Shown piece by piece: positions 1 to 12,452 of a stretch of DNA of 64,000 nt; position 1 is the stretch's first letter; each line of letters begins with the position of its first letter. The stretch is from Kappaphycus alvarezii (Eukaryota; Rhodophyta; Florideophyceae; Gigartinales; Solieriaceae), in assembly GCA_002205965.3 (NCBI GenBank), contig NADL03000483.1, forward strand, positions 62,001-126,000. The letters run 5' to 3'. The position numbers were made by a program, and so were the translations under genes. The notes below the pieces were generated by a model that saw nothing but the letters and a program-made list of their open reading frames with translations, did not search any database and was not told the DNA's origin.

Positions 1-2340
1 CGAAAACGGTGCGGAGCAAAATCTTTCGCTGTGGGGCAGTATTCGAGCGGTTGAAATAAGGGTAGCCTTGCTGGCCAAATTCAGGAATATTTGAGAAATT
101 AATTCTAATTGATGTATTACATAACAGAATGGGGATTCTCCATTTTTTATCTCGGTTGGATAGTGCACTACTATGGAGCCAGTTTAAATGATAAGTGGCT
201 TACCCCAGAGAGACATTGGGATTTTGGTTTCCGTCAGAGGAACTCTAGAGCTTCTTAAGTGCTCTTGAATGATCCTTTCTGAAGCTCCGTTACTCTCGGC
301 AGCATGAAAATGAGTCTAGTCCAGATTTATGCTATGCTAACTTGCAGAAATTCGTACATTTTCCCCTTTTGTTCTTCCCGGCCCCTTCCGTCTGAATGTA
401 GTCTTGATTGACCATTGAACTAATTCTCCGAAAGATTGTGGCATTATTCGAGACTTTGAAGTGTTTCACTTTTTGATTTGAGCATGAAAATGTCAATACT
501 TCCCGGTATATTTGTCAAAGATGCTCACAATATATCGACTACGGGCGACATATGGTGTGACTGGACAATAGATCTCAATTTGGGTACGGCGAAGTTTGTG
601 ATTTGAAATAAATACGCTCGGCCGAATAGGGACTCGTCTTGCCTTTTCCCTGAGACAAGTAATACCTTAAGACAAGAATTATACTGGATTTGTAGAAAAG
701 ATTGACCAAATTGTGGCATGGATGGTAGCATAATGTATCTTTCTGGGCTCAAATGTCCATTGTTTCCATACTATTCCAGTGAAATACTCTTATAAGAGCC
801 TACAGGTGTTACTGCCGTGAAAAATTGGTCCTTCTCATCTTTAAACATAGTAATTTTGTATATATATATATAGAAGTCATTTCTTTTCGGTATTTACCGT
901 ACTGGAGACCAGTTACTTTTCGTCGATGAATAAGCATCCATTGAACTGCTTAATGTTATCTGTAAATGTAGTGATGAACTCCGCGCTCAGAAGATCAACT
1001 GGCAGTATGTTGGAGTAGAATTCAGTGCTTTAATATGCTTCAATTATCATGTCGTCGCATACGGTATGCAAACTAGTCCTTTTCCAAAGATTTTCGAAAG
1101 TCCTGATGCAGACTGAGCATTTCGAGGAAGTAAGCGAGAATAGGGGATGAATTCCTTTCGAGACTATAAGGAATGTTTTTTTCGCACCTGGATTGAACGT
1201 TTCGCGGAAGTAAACGAGAATAGGAGATAGATTACTTTCGAGAATAAAAGAAATGGTGTGTCGCGATCCTTGGACAACTGACCTATTCAAAGAAAAAACC
1301 TCATGAAATCGTATACTCTTTCTGAAATATCTCCTTCTGGAGTTTGATCCGCCCTTTGGCTAACTACGGGAGTTCAATTCTTGTTTCTCACTGATAAAAA
1401 ACATAATTTAATAGCCTTATCTGCCTCAGAAATGGCAGGTTCGTTTACTGATGACATTTCGGTTATCATTACCTAGTTTACGCCGGCGACGGCCACTTCG
1501 ATCACTCGTTTTGCGTAGACCTCTCTTTCCTAGTTAAGAGCTTCCATTGGCTATATTTTACTTTGGCTCCTGCTTAATGCAGTTACAGATCGTTGGATTT
1601 TGGGTATTGGATAGCCGAGCAAGTTCAGCTTGAACAGCAATCGCAATTGTTGCGAATTTAAGGTCGTAGTCTGTAGACTTGAAAGCATGGCGAGTGGAGC
1701 GAAATATGGTTGCAACGGCCTCAACATTTTGAAGTATTTCCTTCTTCAGAGAGCTCATAATTTTATCTTGAAATTTCTCCAACCACCGTGAAAAAGGAGG
1801 CAAAATGCTTTTTAAAGTTTCCGCCTTCTTTGAAAATCAGGCTTTCGGGCTTCTGTTTGCAATTACAAATGACTTGTGTATTCAAAGTTGCGAAAATTCT
1901 TTCAAGATCGACCCATAGATCTCACGCAGTATTGTCGTCTTCATCAACGAAGTTCCTTGTTCAGACACGACGAAATATACAATTCAATAATTATGTTACT
2001 CTTTGCGTTGACGTTCTTAAATGTCCATGAATTAACAACGTCACTCGAGCTTGCATGTACTGTCGGTTTCGGCTTGGATCCGAAGAGTAGGGGATCTTAT
2101 CGGCGCAGATAGGCCTTTACTATACGTCGCCATTGAGTACAGTCTGCGGGAAAAAGTCAACTTAGAAACTTGGTGGATAGATTCATTATCCCCACCTTCT
2201 GTCATGTTGATGAGATACTTGGTGACTAAGAGAAAACTCTTCGTAGTGAGAGTATTATGTCTTAAAGTTGTGTTTCTTGGGAATCGGCTAAGTTTCTGAA
2301 GGCTATCGCTGCATTTCTCTGTTGGCTACCTGATCATTCT
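1..2340 (-). mobile_element. Ty1/copia retrotransposon relic, partial (integrase to gag)
   Basis: This is a heavily decayed internal part of a Copia element read on the minus strand. Its 5' (gag) end lies near 2.2 kb and its integrase part runs off the left edge of the window. It is recognised by collinear similarity to the better preserved element at 58.1-60.5 kb. The 55-140 part matches about 58,185-58,250. 365-421 matches about 58,480-58,535 and shares TGACCATTGAACT. 500-670 matches the integrase around 58,620-58,760. 1,600-1,640 (VQAELARLSN) matches the gag VQAELSRRSN near 59,890. 1,865-1,980 matches 60,110-60,220, and 2,060-2,170 matches 60,300-60,410. No frame stays open for more than about 85 codons, so it is not functional. 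No LTR was identified on the right side. The family assignment is firm and the exact ends are not. Confidence 0.75.
1117..1260. repeat. Imperfect 80-bp direct duplication inside the Copia relic
   Basis: Two diverged copies of a segment begin near 1,119 (TTTCGAGGAAGTAAGCGAGA) and 1,199 (TTTCGCGGAAGTAAACGAGA), so they are offset by 80 bp. The similarity continues for about 60 bases in each. It looks like a local tandem duplication that happened before or during decay of the element. Confidence 0.7.
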
Positions 2341-5300
2341 CAGTAGTTCGCACAGTATCAGGCCCTGCCAAAGACTTCCCGTAGGTATTAGCCCTTAACA
2401 GGCTTCTTAAATAAAATCAGGAAGCAACTCCACAGCATTGAGTGAAGATCCGTAATCAGTAATTTTATTAAACTTTTCTTAATGTTTCTTTCCTGTCCAA
2501 AAGAAACATTTGTAATATATTAACACATTTGAAACAATTCATAAATCCAAAGCACAAATCTTGGTTTTTGCAAAACAGTTTTCTGTTCCCATTTAATAGA
2601 AATTTTTGAGTACCGTAGTATTACACAAGCTTGCAATTTTCCATCCCCTTTCACTTGAATCTTAAAACGCAACATTTTTTTAGTAGTGCTCGAATATTTT
2701 GATGATATTTTAGGTATGCTCCTCATAAACCTTCTCATTCACCATCTGCCAAAAATTCGGCCTTGCAATTAACAAGTGGGACCACTTGGTTCCTAAAAAT
2801 AGGGAGTCTCTAGGTTCTCTATACGTTCCCCAACCACTCTTAAGCTTTTATTATATGTGGTAATACAATTGTTGGGGATCTTTTCTTTTCATTCCATCGC
2901 GAAATAAAGTTCCCTAACTTTTAAAGTTCGATTTTCTATCGTATCCTGACTCAGAGCTCGATCCAAGTTGGAATGTGTTACAATTGTCATAATTTAGACA
3001 TCAAAACATTCAAGTCTCTTTTATAAATCTCTTTCACCTTTCTAATCAGCAAAGTTTTACAAAAAACAGACATCTATAGCAACTCGTCAGTCCCGAAAGC
3101 ATGCGAGCCAATTCTCATTCTACTTCAGATACATTTCACATTCGAAGATGCCATTTAGAAACGTTATTGACAACAAAGCATGCATTGAAGCGCCTACCAC
3201 AACTTCCCCACACATGACTGCTTCTTTATAAAGTAATATTCTGAACCAATATTGCGCAAAAGTAGTGAGAAAGTGTCTCATTGACTAAGCGGCAGCAGGT
3301 GCGCCCGGTCAAATTCCAGGAGTCTACCGAGGCTTATTATTGGAGAAGAGAGCTTTTCCTGCAGACGTGTCTCCAACCTTTTAGCACTGCCTGGTCAGGA
3401 TAGACCAAAGTAAAATAGAGGAGTTGGTAACTGTGTGAGGTTGATCAAGGATGATACCTTTTCCTACGCACTCTAGCCCTCTTTCGTGGATTTATATGGA
3501 AAAATTAAAGCTATTGATCAACTTTCAGATATTGGGTAGAAAACTGGTAAGGTGGCTGGAAATGAAACGATCCGAAGTGGTAAAGGCATGGGCGTTAGCA
3601 ATCTGACCCCCCATGGACACTACTGTAGCTTCCAATATATCAACATATGTTCTTCCGATACTGAGGAATGAATTCCCATGGAGGATGTATGATGTGGCAA
3701 CGCTAATGTTGCTAAAACCTGGATACATTGCAGTAAAAGCTAATCAGCACATCGCTGATTGTTGGGAAGGACGCTAAAGGTGGTTGAAATGTAGTGCCAG
3801 ATAAAGGCTGTTTGAAAAATAGAGTAGGAAGGTGGAATTAGAAATTTTCGACTAGCCGTTCCCATAATGAACAATTTTTTGCCCTACTAAAAATCCTTCC
3901 GAGCCACAATACATGTTTCTAGTTGTTTTGAAACTCCTGTTGTTACACGATACAAGTATAATGTAACTATGCTGTGCTTTTCCATTACTTAGTCACTAGA
4001 GGCCATTGAACACAATTTTGTTATAGAAAGTGTGATCTTTAAGATTTTGACACTTGGTTTGTATTTTTTTAAGAATACCGGGAGCTGAGTCATTCATGCT
4101 GTTTCTTTTTAATGGTTAATGCGTGTTGCGTGACCATAAATGGGTTACCTCTATTCGTCTCGTAATTATAAAACGTACTGACCTAAACACACTGTCCTGA
4201 ATCTGCGTCATACTCGCTTCTGGTTCCAGAATAATATTCATCCAAATAATACTTTTCATCTATTCGAATAACGCGTAGTAACGATTTGTACACAAAATGA
4301 TGATACTTCAGAATACGAGGTGGCATAACCATAATTTATCCAATAAAACTATGAAATATTTCAACAAGTTCTGATTTCCAAACATTCGTCAGCCAGAATA
4401 ATACCACTTTAACTCTTTTCATGCCTTACTTTAAAAATTTATGCGACAAGGTTTGAATCAACTTGTGTCTGTGACACACTTCTCGACGAAACTGTCCCGT
4501 TAATGTAATATGGAAGAGACAGTCGGCTACTGCATCTGTTTTACGGACAGCCAGTCTGTCTTATTGCCACTACGATACTGGCATTTTTATCAGATTACTC
4601 GCATTTCTGATTCCATTTATACTTTCAGTAAGGGTAGCTAAAATGAATGTTGGCGAAATAAAATACTTTCAAGTTACTCTAGAAGAAGTCCTTTCAAAAT
4701 GTATAAGCTGTTCAGTTTGTTCCCAATGTGCCATCCAAATTCTTCCCCCATTATCACAACGTCGATTTGGTGAGAATTCCAATGCACGGTGGAATATTAA
4801 TCTCATGCGGGAAACTTCCGAACTAAAGCTTCCAAATTTGTGCAGTATTTCAATTCCCCCTCTCATAAAGTAGATATTTTCAGTTATAAAGCAACATCAT
4901 AGCGAAATATGATACATTTCACTCATTTTGAGACATTTAAGCCCGTGCTGATTCAAAAAGTTATAATATTTTATCCATAATGAGCCATTTTGTTACCATT
5001 TTGTCCAATAACAATAACTTAGAGCCAGCTTTAGTATTGTAGAGATGAAGAGCGCTTCGCTCAACTTTCAAATGTTACATCGCAGACGAACAGGCAGTCT
5101 TTTCCGATCTCCAAAAATCCACATGATACAACCCTTTTCTGGTTATAACTTATTCTTATACATGTTTTGCATTAACCATCCCTTTGTAGGATCTTTGCTA
5201 ACATTTTTGTAATGTTATTCAAATATTCACGTCCTCTTCCTCTTGTAATGCCCCTTTACGGTTTATTATGCCCCTATTGTACACTCAGCGCGCTGCCCTA

Positions 5301-7980
5301 CACTGAAGACTGGCGTAACCCTCTTTTATGATGAATATGATGGCAGGGTCTGATTTTTTTAATTTTACAATTTGCTTAAATCTTTACATATGTACCCTTA
5401 TTATCCCTTCTTTAAAACATTAGAGTTTTGGTGGAAAAGTGCTGCTCTTTTACTTTATCTGTTCATTGATCTCAGAAATATCGCTTAAAAAGACCAAAAT
5501 GATAAAAGCACAGCAAGTATGGAGTACAAAGTTATATTGGGCTTCAAAAATAACCTTTTGATGCCTCACGTTTCTTCATACTGATTCTATGTGGTTTTTC
5601 TAAACTCATCAAGGATGATCAAGGATCTATGTACAGAACCAGGGGTTTGGCAATCCATTAGTTTCGCTGTACAATATTAAGTACGTAGATAGATTGATTA
5701 GATATTTTATTGTCGGTTTTCATAAAAACATAAACATAGTGCTCCGCTTCTTGTGAATTCTTTGAATTCCACAGTTAATGTTCCCGAAAGCAAAACATCC
5801 ACTCCATTCAGATTTCTCTATTCAAAAAACGATTTATCCACGATATTGTTAAGCCTAACTTGTCCAATCTTTTTTTCAGTATCTTCTTTAATTTTTGGAT
5901 GACTCAACGATGAGAAGACATATTTGATCGTATTTCGTATGGAATGGACAATAATATAAGGTAGATTTGTTGAAATATAGTAATGGCAGAATTTCGCAAT
6001 ATAAGTTGGGAATCTTTTTATGGGCTTTTTGTTCGGAATTTTTTAGTTCGATTAACAGAATATCTTTATGAGCTTTGCCAAATGTGGAGATTTACACCGG
6101 CTACATACTGTAGATGTGTAATTCATAAATATGTATCTCTATTATCTCAGATCCTATGCCAATATTCTTCGCAATACCCTATCTTTGAGAATTCTTAAAT
6201 ATCAAGAAATGAGTGAAGGGAAAAATTAGAGTGTAGGGTCATAAACAATTCTCTATTTGAGTTCAGAGTTAATCTATGCACCAGTGGAAACTAGATTTAT
6301 TAGCGAGTCGGTTATTTTCAGATGATCCTTAAGAGAAAGCAAACCGCTGAAAATTTTTGGGGAAAATGCGAAAAGATAGTATCGCACGAGTCTTTCAACA
6401 CAAAAAACTTGTGATTTTCTGTCTTTTGTAGTGAAAACCAAGGAAAACTATGTTTTCCTACCGCAAAATCCAGGAAATAACTTGAACAGAGATTGAAGAA
6501 TTTCTGCACATTGTTGCGGTGTTACTAATTTCAAAAGGAAACACCTCAAAGTAACTACTGTAACCTCGGATTATTTCGACGCGTAAATTGATATGGTGAA
6601 ATTAAAAAATAGTTTCTGTTGTTTCTGAATCATTTGAGGATGTGTTCAACCTGTCTGTGCGTTTTAAATGAATATTTTGCTCCTATATTCACCACTCTAC
6701 TTCTGGTTTTCCTTATTCTGAATTTAGTTACATGAATTCAACTTCTATACACTTGCAACAAAATGGTTCGTTAAAACGAGTACGGTTGCCAGATATTATG
6801 ATAAATTGGTGATTAAACCTTTGTGGAAAAGCGGTCAAAAATGCTTTGAATTTGAGAAAAGTGCTTTGGAAGATAGGAAAAAAGAACCGACATATGATTA
6901 TTTTTCAACTTATCTGAAACATTAAGCATTGCCTCATTATGAGAATATTACAAAAACTCATGAACAGTTATTAATTCATTCAAGAAAATCAGTCACTTTT
7001 TTTCAACTTTAGCGAAGAAGAACTCTATTTCCTAGGCATTGCAGCAATCCAAATTGAAAATGAGCTTATCTTTTCTTTTAGATCAAGTGTAGAGCACAAT
7101 TTTTGACCTTATTTCTACATAGGATATCAAAAACGTATCGAAAATTGCGAAAAGCGTCATTCAAATGAGACTGAGGGTGCGCGAATCAATACTATTGATG
7201 GCTCATTTTAAAATGAGTGGATTTAAAGCTGTAATCCTCACATCAGTTTATTCGGGCTATGAAAACTATTCACATTGTCTGGTTGGGAAATATTTTGCTC
7301 CCGAATAAAATCATAAATATTCTTCATACTAAAATAAACTCGTAAAGCCTTCACTTAATTCCTTTGACCAACGCATAAATGTGTATTTTAGTAAATTAAA
7401 TTTATGAAGCTCAGCTCTTGTTCTCTCAGAGCGTGTATCCAACTCATTCCATTACACCACTGGTCCTTAGGATCATTCAAGGTGAATTTTGAATAAAGAA
7501 ACACGTTATAATTGTACTGGGTACATGATTTATAACATTGTAAACTTCAGAGAAATTGAGTAAAAATGAGTTACACTACATCCCGTATGCCAAAATTCAC
7601 AGAAGAATTCATCAGTGCCTCAGCTGTGCATTTTGGTCGTCGTTTTTCACATCATATCGTGCGCCCGATTCACGTGTCCCTTGTGTTCCCTCTACTTATT
7701 CTTTAAATGAAAAGTAGGTCAGGAATAGTGCACTACAGATAATGGATGATTAATTTTTATCATCATGAGCCTTTCCTTGCGCTATCTCCAGTATTTTCGT
7801 GGACTCTTAATTATTATATGTTTGTTAAATCAATTTCTTGTAATTTTTAACTATTAGGGCCATACTTTCTATGTTCTGTAAATTTACGCATTTTTTTCCC
7901 ATTTTTATTGGTCTACTGCTGCATATCTGTGTCTAGAGCAATTCTATGTTCAGAACTCCTTTCAAATTTCTCTTAAAAGA
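2341..7980. other. Unrecognised AT-rich sequence
   Basis: All six frames are broken into pieces of at most about 76 codons, and I recognised no protein family, RNA gene or long repeat. A short stretch on the minus strand at 4,669-4,866 reads as plausible protein, but its neighbours do not continue it. Given the surroundings this is most likely old, unrecognisable transposon sequence. Confidence 0.5.
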
Positions 7981-10960
7981 TAAATGTATATTGGACATTT
8001 AGACCCCAGCTCTATAAATAACCATGGAATTAATGTAGATGCAGTGCTACCTATCGGTATTTTACGCAACCCTTTTGGATCAAACCAGAGCACCGCGTAT
8101 TATTGTGTATATTTTCCTAAATATGTCACAACTCTTTACTTTTTGTGGCTTAACTCAAACTCCTATCCGTCACTGCACACTATTCTGTCGATTCCTAAAA
8201 CTGCACACTACTTTACTTTTCCATGCACGCACAGGTATAACTGTCCCTACATATCTCCATACCCGTACACAGTATGCACTTCACCTAGTTTTAACCAGAG
8301 TGACCTCCTCGGAGCCATAACTCTTGAGCCACTAGAACGAATTGATTTTAGTTGTTAGTCTGTTGATTGTACAGTTTATGAGGGTCCTCGAATTTTAAGT
8401 GGAAAATTCGTAATACTTTAGCATAGTTTCTTTTTGAACCACTGCGCATCAGCCTAAAATTCTGTAGAAGACTACTGAAGTCCCTGAAAGTTAAAAAGAA
8501 ACAGACTACAGCAAGTAGTCGTCTGCGGGAACAATTAAGAACTGTAAAGATGTTATGAGTACATTTAGTAATTTCTTGTTTCAGATCTACATTTCTATTG
8601 CTTTTCATTTATTCAGATATCTTTCTGCAATATGTATTCTCTAGAGTAGGTCTTTTCATGATCATTTCCGTAAATGAAGCTTACGGTATCTCTTAGGACT
8701 TATTGATAACTTATGGATACGCAAAAATTCTAGGTAGTATATTTAAAATACATTCTTCTGAAGAGATAAAGTAATCTGGGAAAACTTTAAATGCAGAATA
8801 GAGTGGTGACGAAACTTTAGTCAACCTCGCAAAGGTGATGCGGCACATAGTAGTCTGCTTTTTTTGTAAATATGAATCTTGTCATGATAAGGCTGGAGCT
8901 AAGAGCACGTTTGTCTACTACGGTCCTTCTCACCGTTATTTGGACGTGTAAAGTCAAAGTACCTAACTCTGACTGATCCAATGTGAATACGTCTTCATGA
9001 TTAAAATAATTACGCGGCATTCATCATTAGAATATGTTTTTTACAGGTAGTCAGCATGTACAATGTAGATGTGTTACAACTTCAATTCTAAACTGCAAAA
9101 GAAGGACCATCATGGCAGTTGTACCATTCACTGATGCCTCGCAGGTCCTGAGTACCGGGTCCAGGGCAATTTAAAAAGGATAAGAAAGATATAGAAATAC
9201 ATTTTATTCAAAATAGTTGGGGTGTCTCGCATAATCCAGGTCTGGAGGTCAGGTGGTGGGGTTACGTGCGCATTTGTCGGCGATTCAACATGTACACGGT
9301 GCAGTGTAGAAAAAACGCCGATGAACGTCTTGAAATATGATACTAAGACCCACTAAATACACATTCAGTATGCTAATAGTATTAAACTACTGTACAGTAT
9401 GTTCTGCAACACTCACCCGACACTACAAATGTACTGAATGCGCACTAACTGAGTTCTACAAGTATATTTCAACGCAATACTGAACTTTTAAAATTTCATA
9501 ATTGTATATTAAAAATATATAGCACCCTCCAATGCGTATCGCCTACCTAACCACGCATTCGTTCTGTGGCGCACCATAAAATTCGCATCATGTATCCTTC
9601 GTTTATGATTTACTCTGTTCTGTATAGAATGTAGATATTTATTGAGATATTTTTAATGTAATGTCTTTCTAGTCCACTAGCTCTATAAGCAACTGCCATT
9701 TTAGATTCTTGTGGATACTATAAAGATATATCCCTAATTTTATTGTATTTCAGTATATAACAGCTGGTGAGAATGCTACTAGAGCTAGAGAAAGATGCCT
9801 GAGTTGTGTAGAAGTGATGTGGAGACCGCGACCGATTTAGTAAGGGCAAATTTCGACTCAATATTTCTGTAAACACACAACCAAATCTACTAAAACAAAA
9901 AAATCGTGTTTTCCAAAGTCTCCCGCAAGCGCCACTCTGCCTTTTATTTACTTTGAAATTCAAAGCATGTAAAACTGTTCTGTACTGACAATTGGGGAAA
10001 CTTTTGAGTCTTTTTTCTGTTAAAAAATATATTCAACTTTGATAATGAACACTAGTACATGATACAAACAGCATTTTGAGTTCATCAATGTCGAGAGAAC
10101 AGAAATTTATTTCTATAAAAAGCCGGGACTACTTATGTCGTGGCCCTCTGAATATAGAATCTATACCTCCTAGGAAGCACTTCTTAATTGTGCCACTGGG
10201 GCTGAGTGGCCACTCGTATGTCTTCGGCCCAAGTCCTCAACTGCGGGCCCTTTTTCGGCAGAAGGTGACCGTAACAGTACTAGACTGAAGTAAACTAGCT
10301 TAGCACTACTAACTTCATTGTAATGCAAGCCTACATGACTTTCCTCGACAATGCTCGCAGTTAACCAACTATGCACTACCCCATTAGAGTTGATCGTTAT
10401 TATTTTACTTCAAGGGATTTCTCAGGTGTCCAATTTTGGTACCAACTGATACAACTAAGAACAAATCGGATGTTCCACGTCGGCCACATACAGTGGATTG
10501 CGAGCTAAGATATTACTAGAAATATTGTAGATGAAAATACTGTATAATGCAGATGTTTGCCTCTCTCTCCAAGGCTAATTTATTTTAGTGGCCTTCCACG
10601 TTACACTTCCCTAGTCTTTTGATAAATCATAATTAAACTATATAATTCACCTTAAATTCTATTACATGCGCCGACGGATCGTGTTTGCACTAGGATTAGC
10701 CCTAGGGCTGCTTAATACAATGATGACAATAAGGGAAAGGTTTGTAATTTTTACTCTTGGAAGATATATTCGATCTATAATGACATTATGAGCGAAAATC
10801 CTAGTGTCTATCCGCCATCTAGTTGTCCTCAGACGAGGGTTAAAAAATTTGCGGTACTGAACTGTAGTAGTCAAAAAAAAATTAGGCCCAATATTTTGTA
10901 GTAAAATATTACCCTGAGAAGTAGTAATTACAGTATACATCTATCCCACAGTTTCTACCC
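7981..10960. other. Unrecognised sequence
   Basis: The longest open frame is 124 codons on the plus strand at 7,984-8,358. It has no recognisable domain and is rich in Tyr, His and Ser in a way typical of chance frames. One perfect TACTGTACAGTA palindrome lies at 9,388-9,399. I see no genes or RNA features. Confidence 0.5.
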
Positions 10961-12300
10961 TTCTCAATAAGATGCAATAGCATCCAACTTTAAATACTCC
11001 ACGGCAACTTCCCCGATCCATCTCTGGGACGGTGGCCTATGGTGCGAGTCGTAGGTTACTGATGTAGTACAACGGGCCACTGATGCACGCTTCCGAAAAG
11101 GGGGGTAGACTACTTATTGCTCGTATTTCGAGAACTTTTCGCGACACTTATTGTCATTAGAAACTTGACACTGGCTGTTTCTATTGATCAGCTGATGCTA
11201 TTGATCAGCTGATGCCAGTTGCACCCTGTAAGCATTGCGGCTACTTTTCATGGCATTTGCCCCTATATGGTAGGGCCTACCTCAACGAGAGCCCCTTTTC
11301 AGGTCATGCCGCCCATGAGGCAAGTTTCGTGTATATTTATCACTCGGTTGACGCCATCAAGGCTTGACAGTAACGGTTTAGGGTTAACTTTACTTATTGC
11401 TAGCCGTAGTAACTGTAACTATTGTAACTTGTAGGTATATAACTATTATTTATACATACCTCTACAGTCTTGTGATGCTACACAAGAAAAAAGCACCCCG
11501 GTGCAGGGTCTGGACTTTTTCCCACCTTTCGTTTGCGTGGAATCCCTTCTTCAGTGACGACTTTGTGTATTTCTGTTCCTATCTCGCCCGGGTGTCCCTT
11601 TGCCTAACCTTCGGATTATACCCTTTTTCGAAGCCTCGTGCCGCTGTGGGTACAATTGTGGCTCAGCTTCTACATACGAGTGGAGTTGCTGTACGGAGTA
11701 CCTGTATCGTATTTTTGTCGCTCACGTGGTCCAGTGTCTACATACAAGTGTAACTGTCCACCATTGTGTCGTAGGAGAACACTCTTCGCGCATCTCCCGG
11801 AGCATCACAAGGCTCGCGACACCGTCGTTGAGCAGGAGATAACCTTATCCTAGCCTGTTTGACTCTTTTGAATCGCAGCCGCCAGATCTCCTAGAAGACA
11901 TTGGAACACGGTCCGGCCTTACAACCCGGGGAGGAATACTGCCAAGCCTCAGCCGCCAAGCGTCTTCACCGCTCTACAAACCGTTACCCTGTCATGACAA
12001 GGTGACAGTCGTCAGTGAAGAGACACCCGGGGATGGTCGTTGGCGACACTGAAGCTAGTGGATCGGAAGATCCTTAAAAGGAAAACTGGTATCGAAACGT
12101 TGCGCGTTAGTGTTTATTTTTCCATATTACCTAGGGAATATCTCGGACGTAGACTGACTCAGTCGCGTGACACCCATTTCAATACATCTGAACCAGAAAC
12201 TTTGGGTTCAGTTTTCACTGAGTCTCTATCAGAGGCCCGAAAATTCCGTTTAGAACTCGGCTGGTTTTGAAAAAGCTGCTGTCTTAGTGCACCTTTAGGC
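10961..12300. other. GC-richer island, possibly LTR or transposon-end sequence
   Basis: Base composition is visibly richer in G and C than on either side, especially 11,250-11,400 and 11,480-12,030. No reading frame resembles a known protein. A plus-strand frame at 12,040-12,270 (76 codons, rich in Arg, Glu and Ser) looks coding-like but has no family match that I know. The island borders the piggyBac-like relic, so it could be an element end, a solo LTR or a separate insertion. No second copy lies in this window, so I cannot prove LTR status. Confidence 0.3.
11181..11214. repeat. 17-bp tandem duplication containing a TGATCA palindrome
   Basis: The unit CTATTGATCAGCTGATG occurs twice in perfect tandem, at 11,181-11,197 and 11,198-11,214. 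Each unit contains TGATCA and CAGCTG. Confidence 0.9.
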
Positions 12301-12452
12301 ATTTACTTGAACATGAGACAGAATACGGTGACATCTCATAAAGGGATGATTTAGTACGCCATAGATAGCAGCTAAATTCGCATGTCATATAACGCAAGTA
12401 AAGCAAGTAGGGAGCCATAGAAAAAGATATAAATAACAATTTTTACTTTACT

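Noticed and set aside
7984-8358. 124-codon plus-strand frame
   Set aside because: Low-complexity Tyr/His/Ser/Pro composition, no domain, no supporting neighbours.
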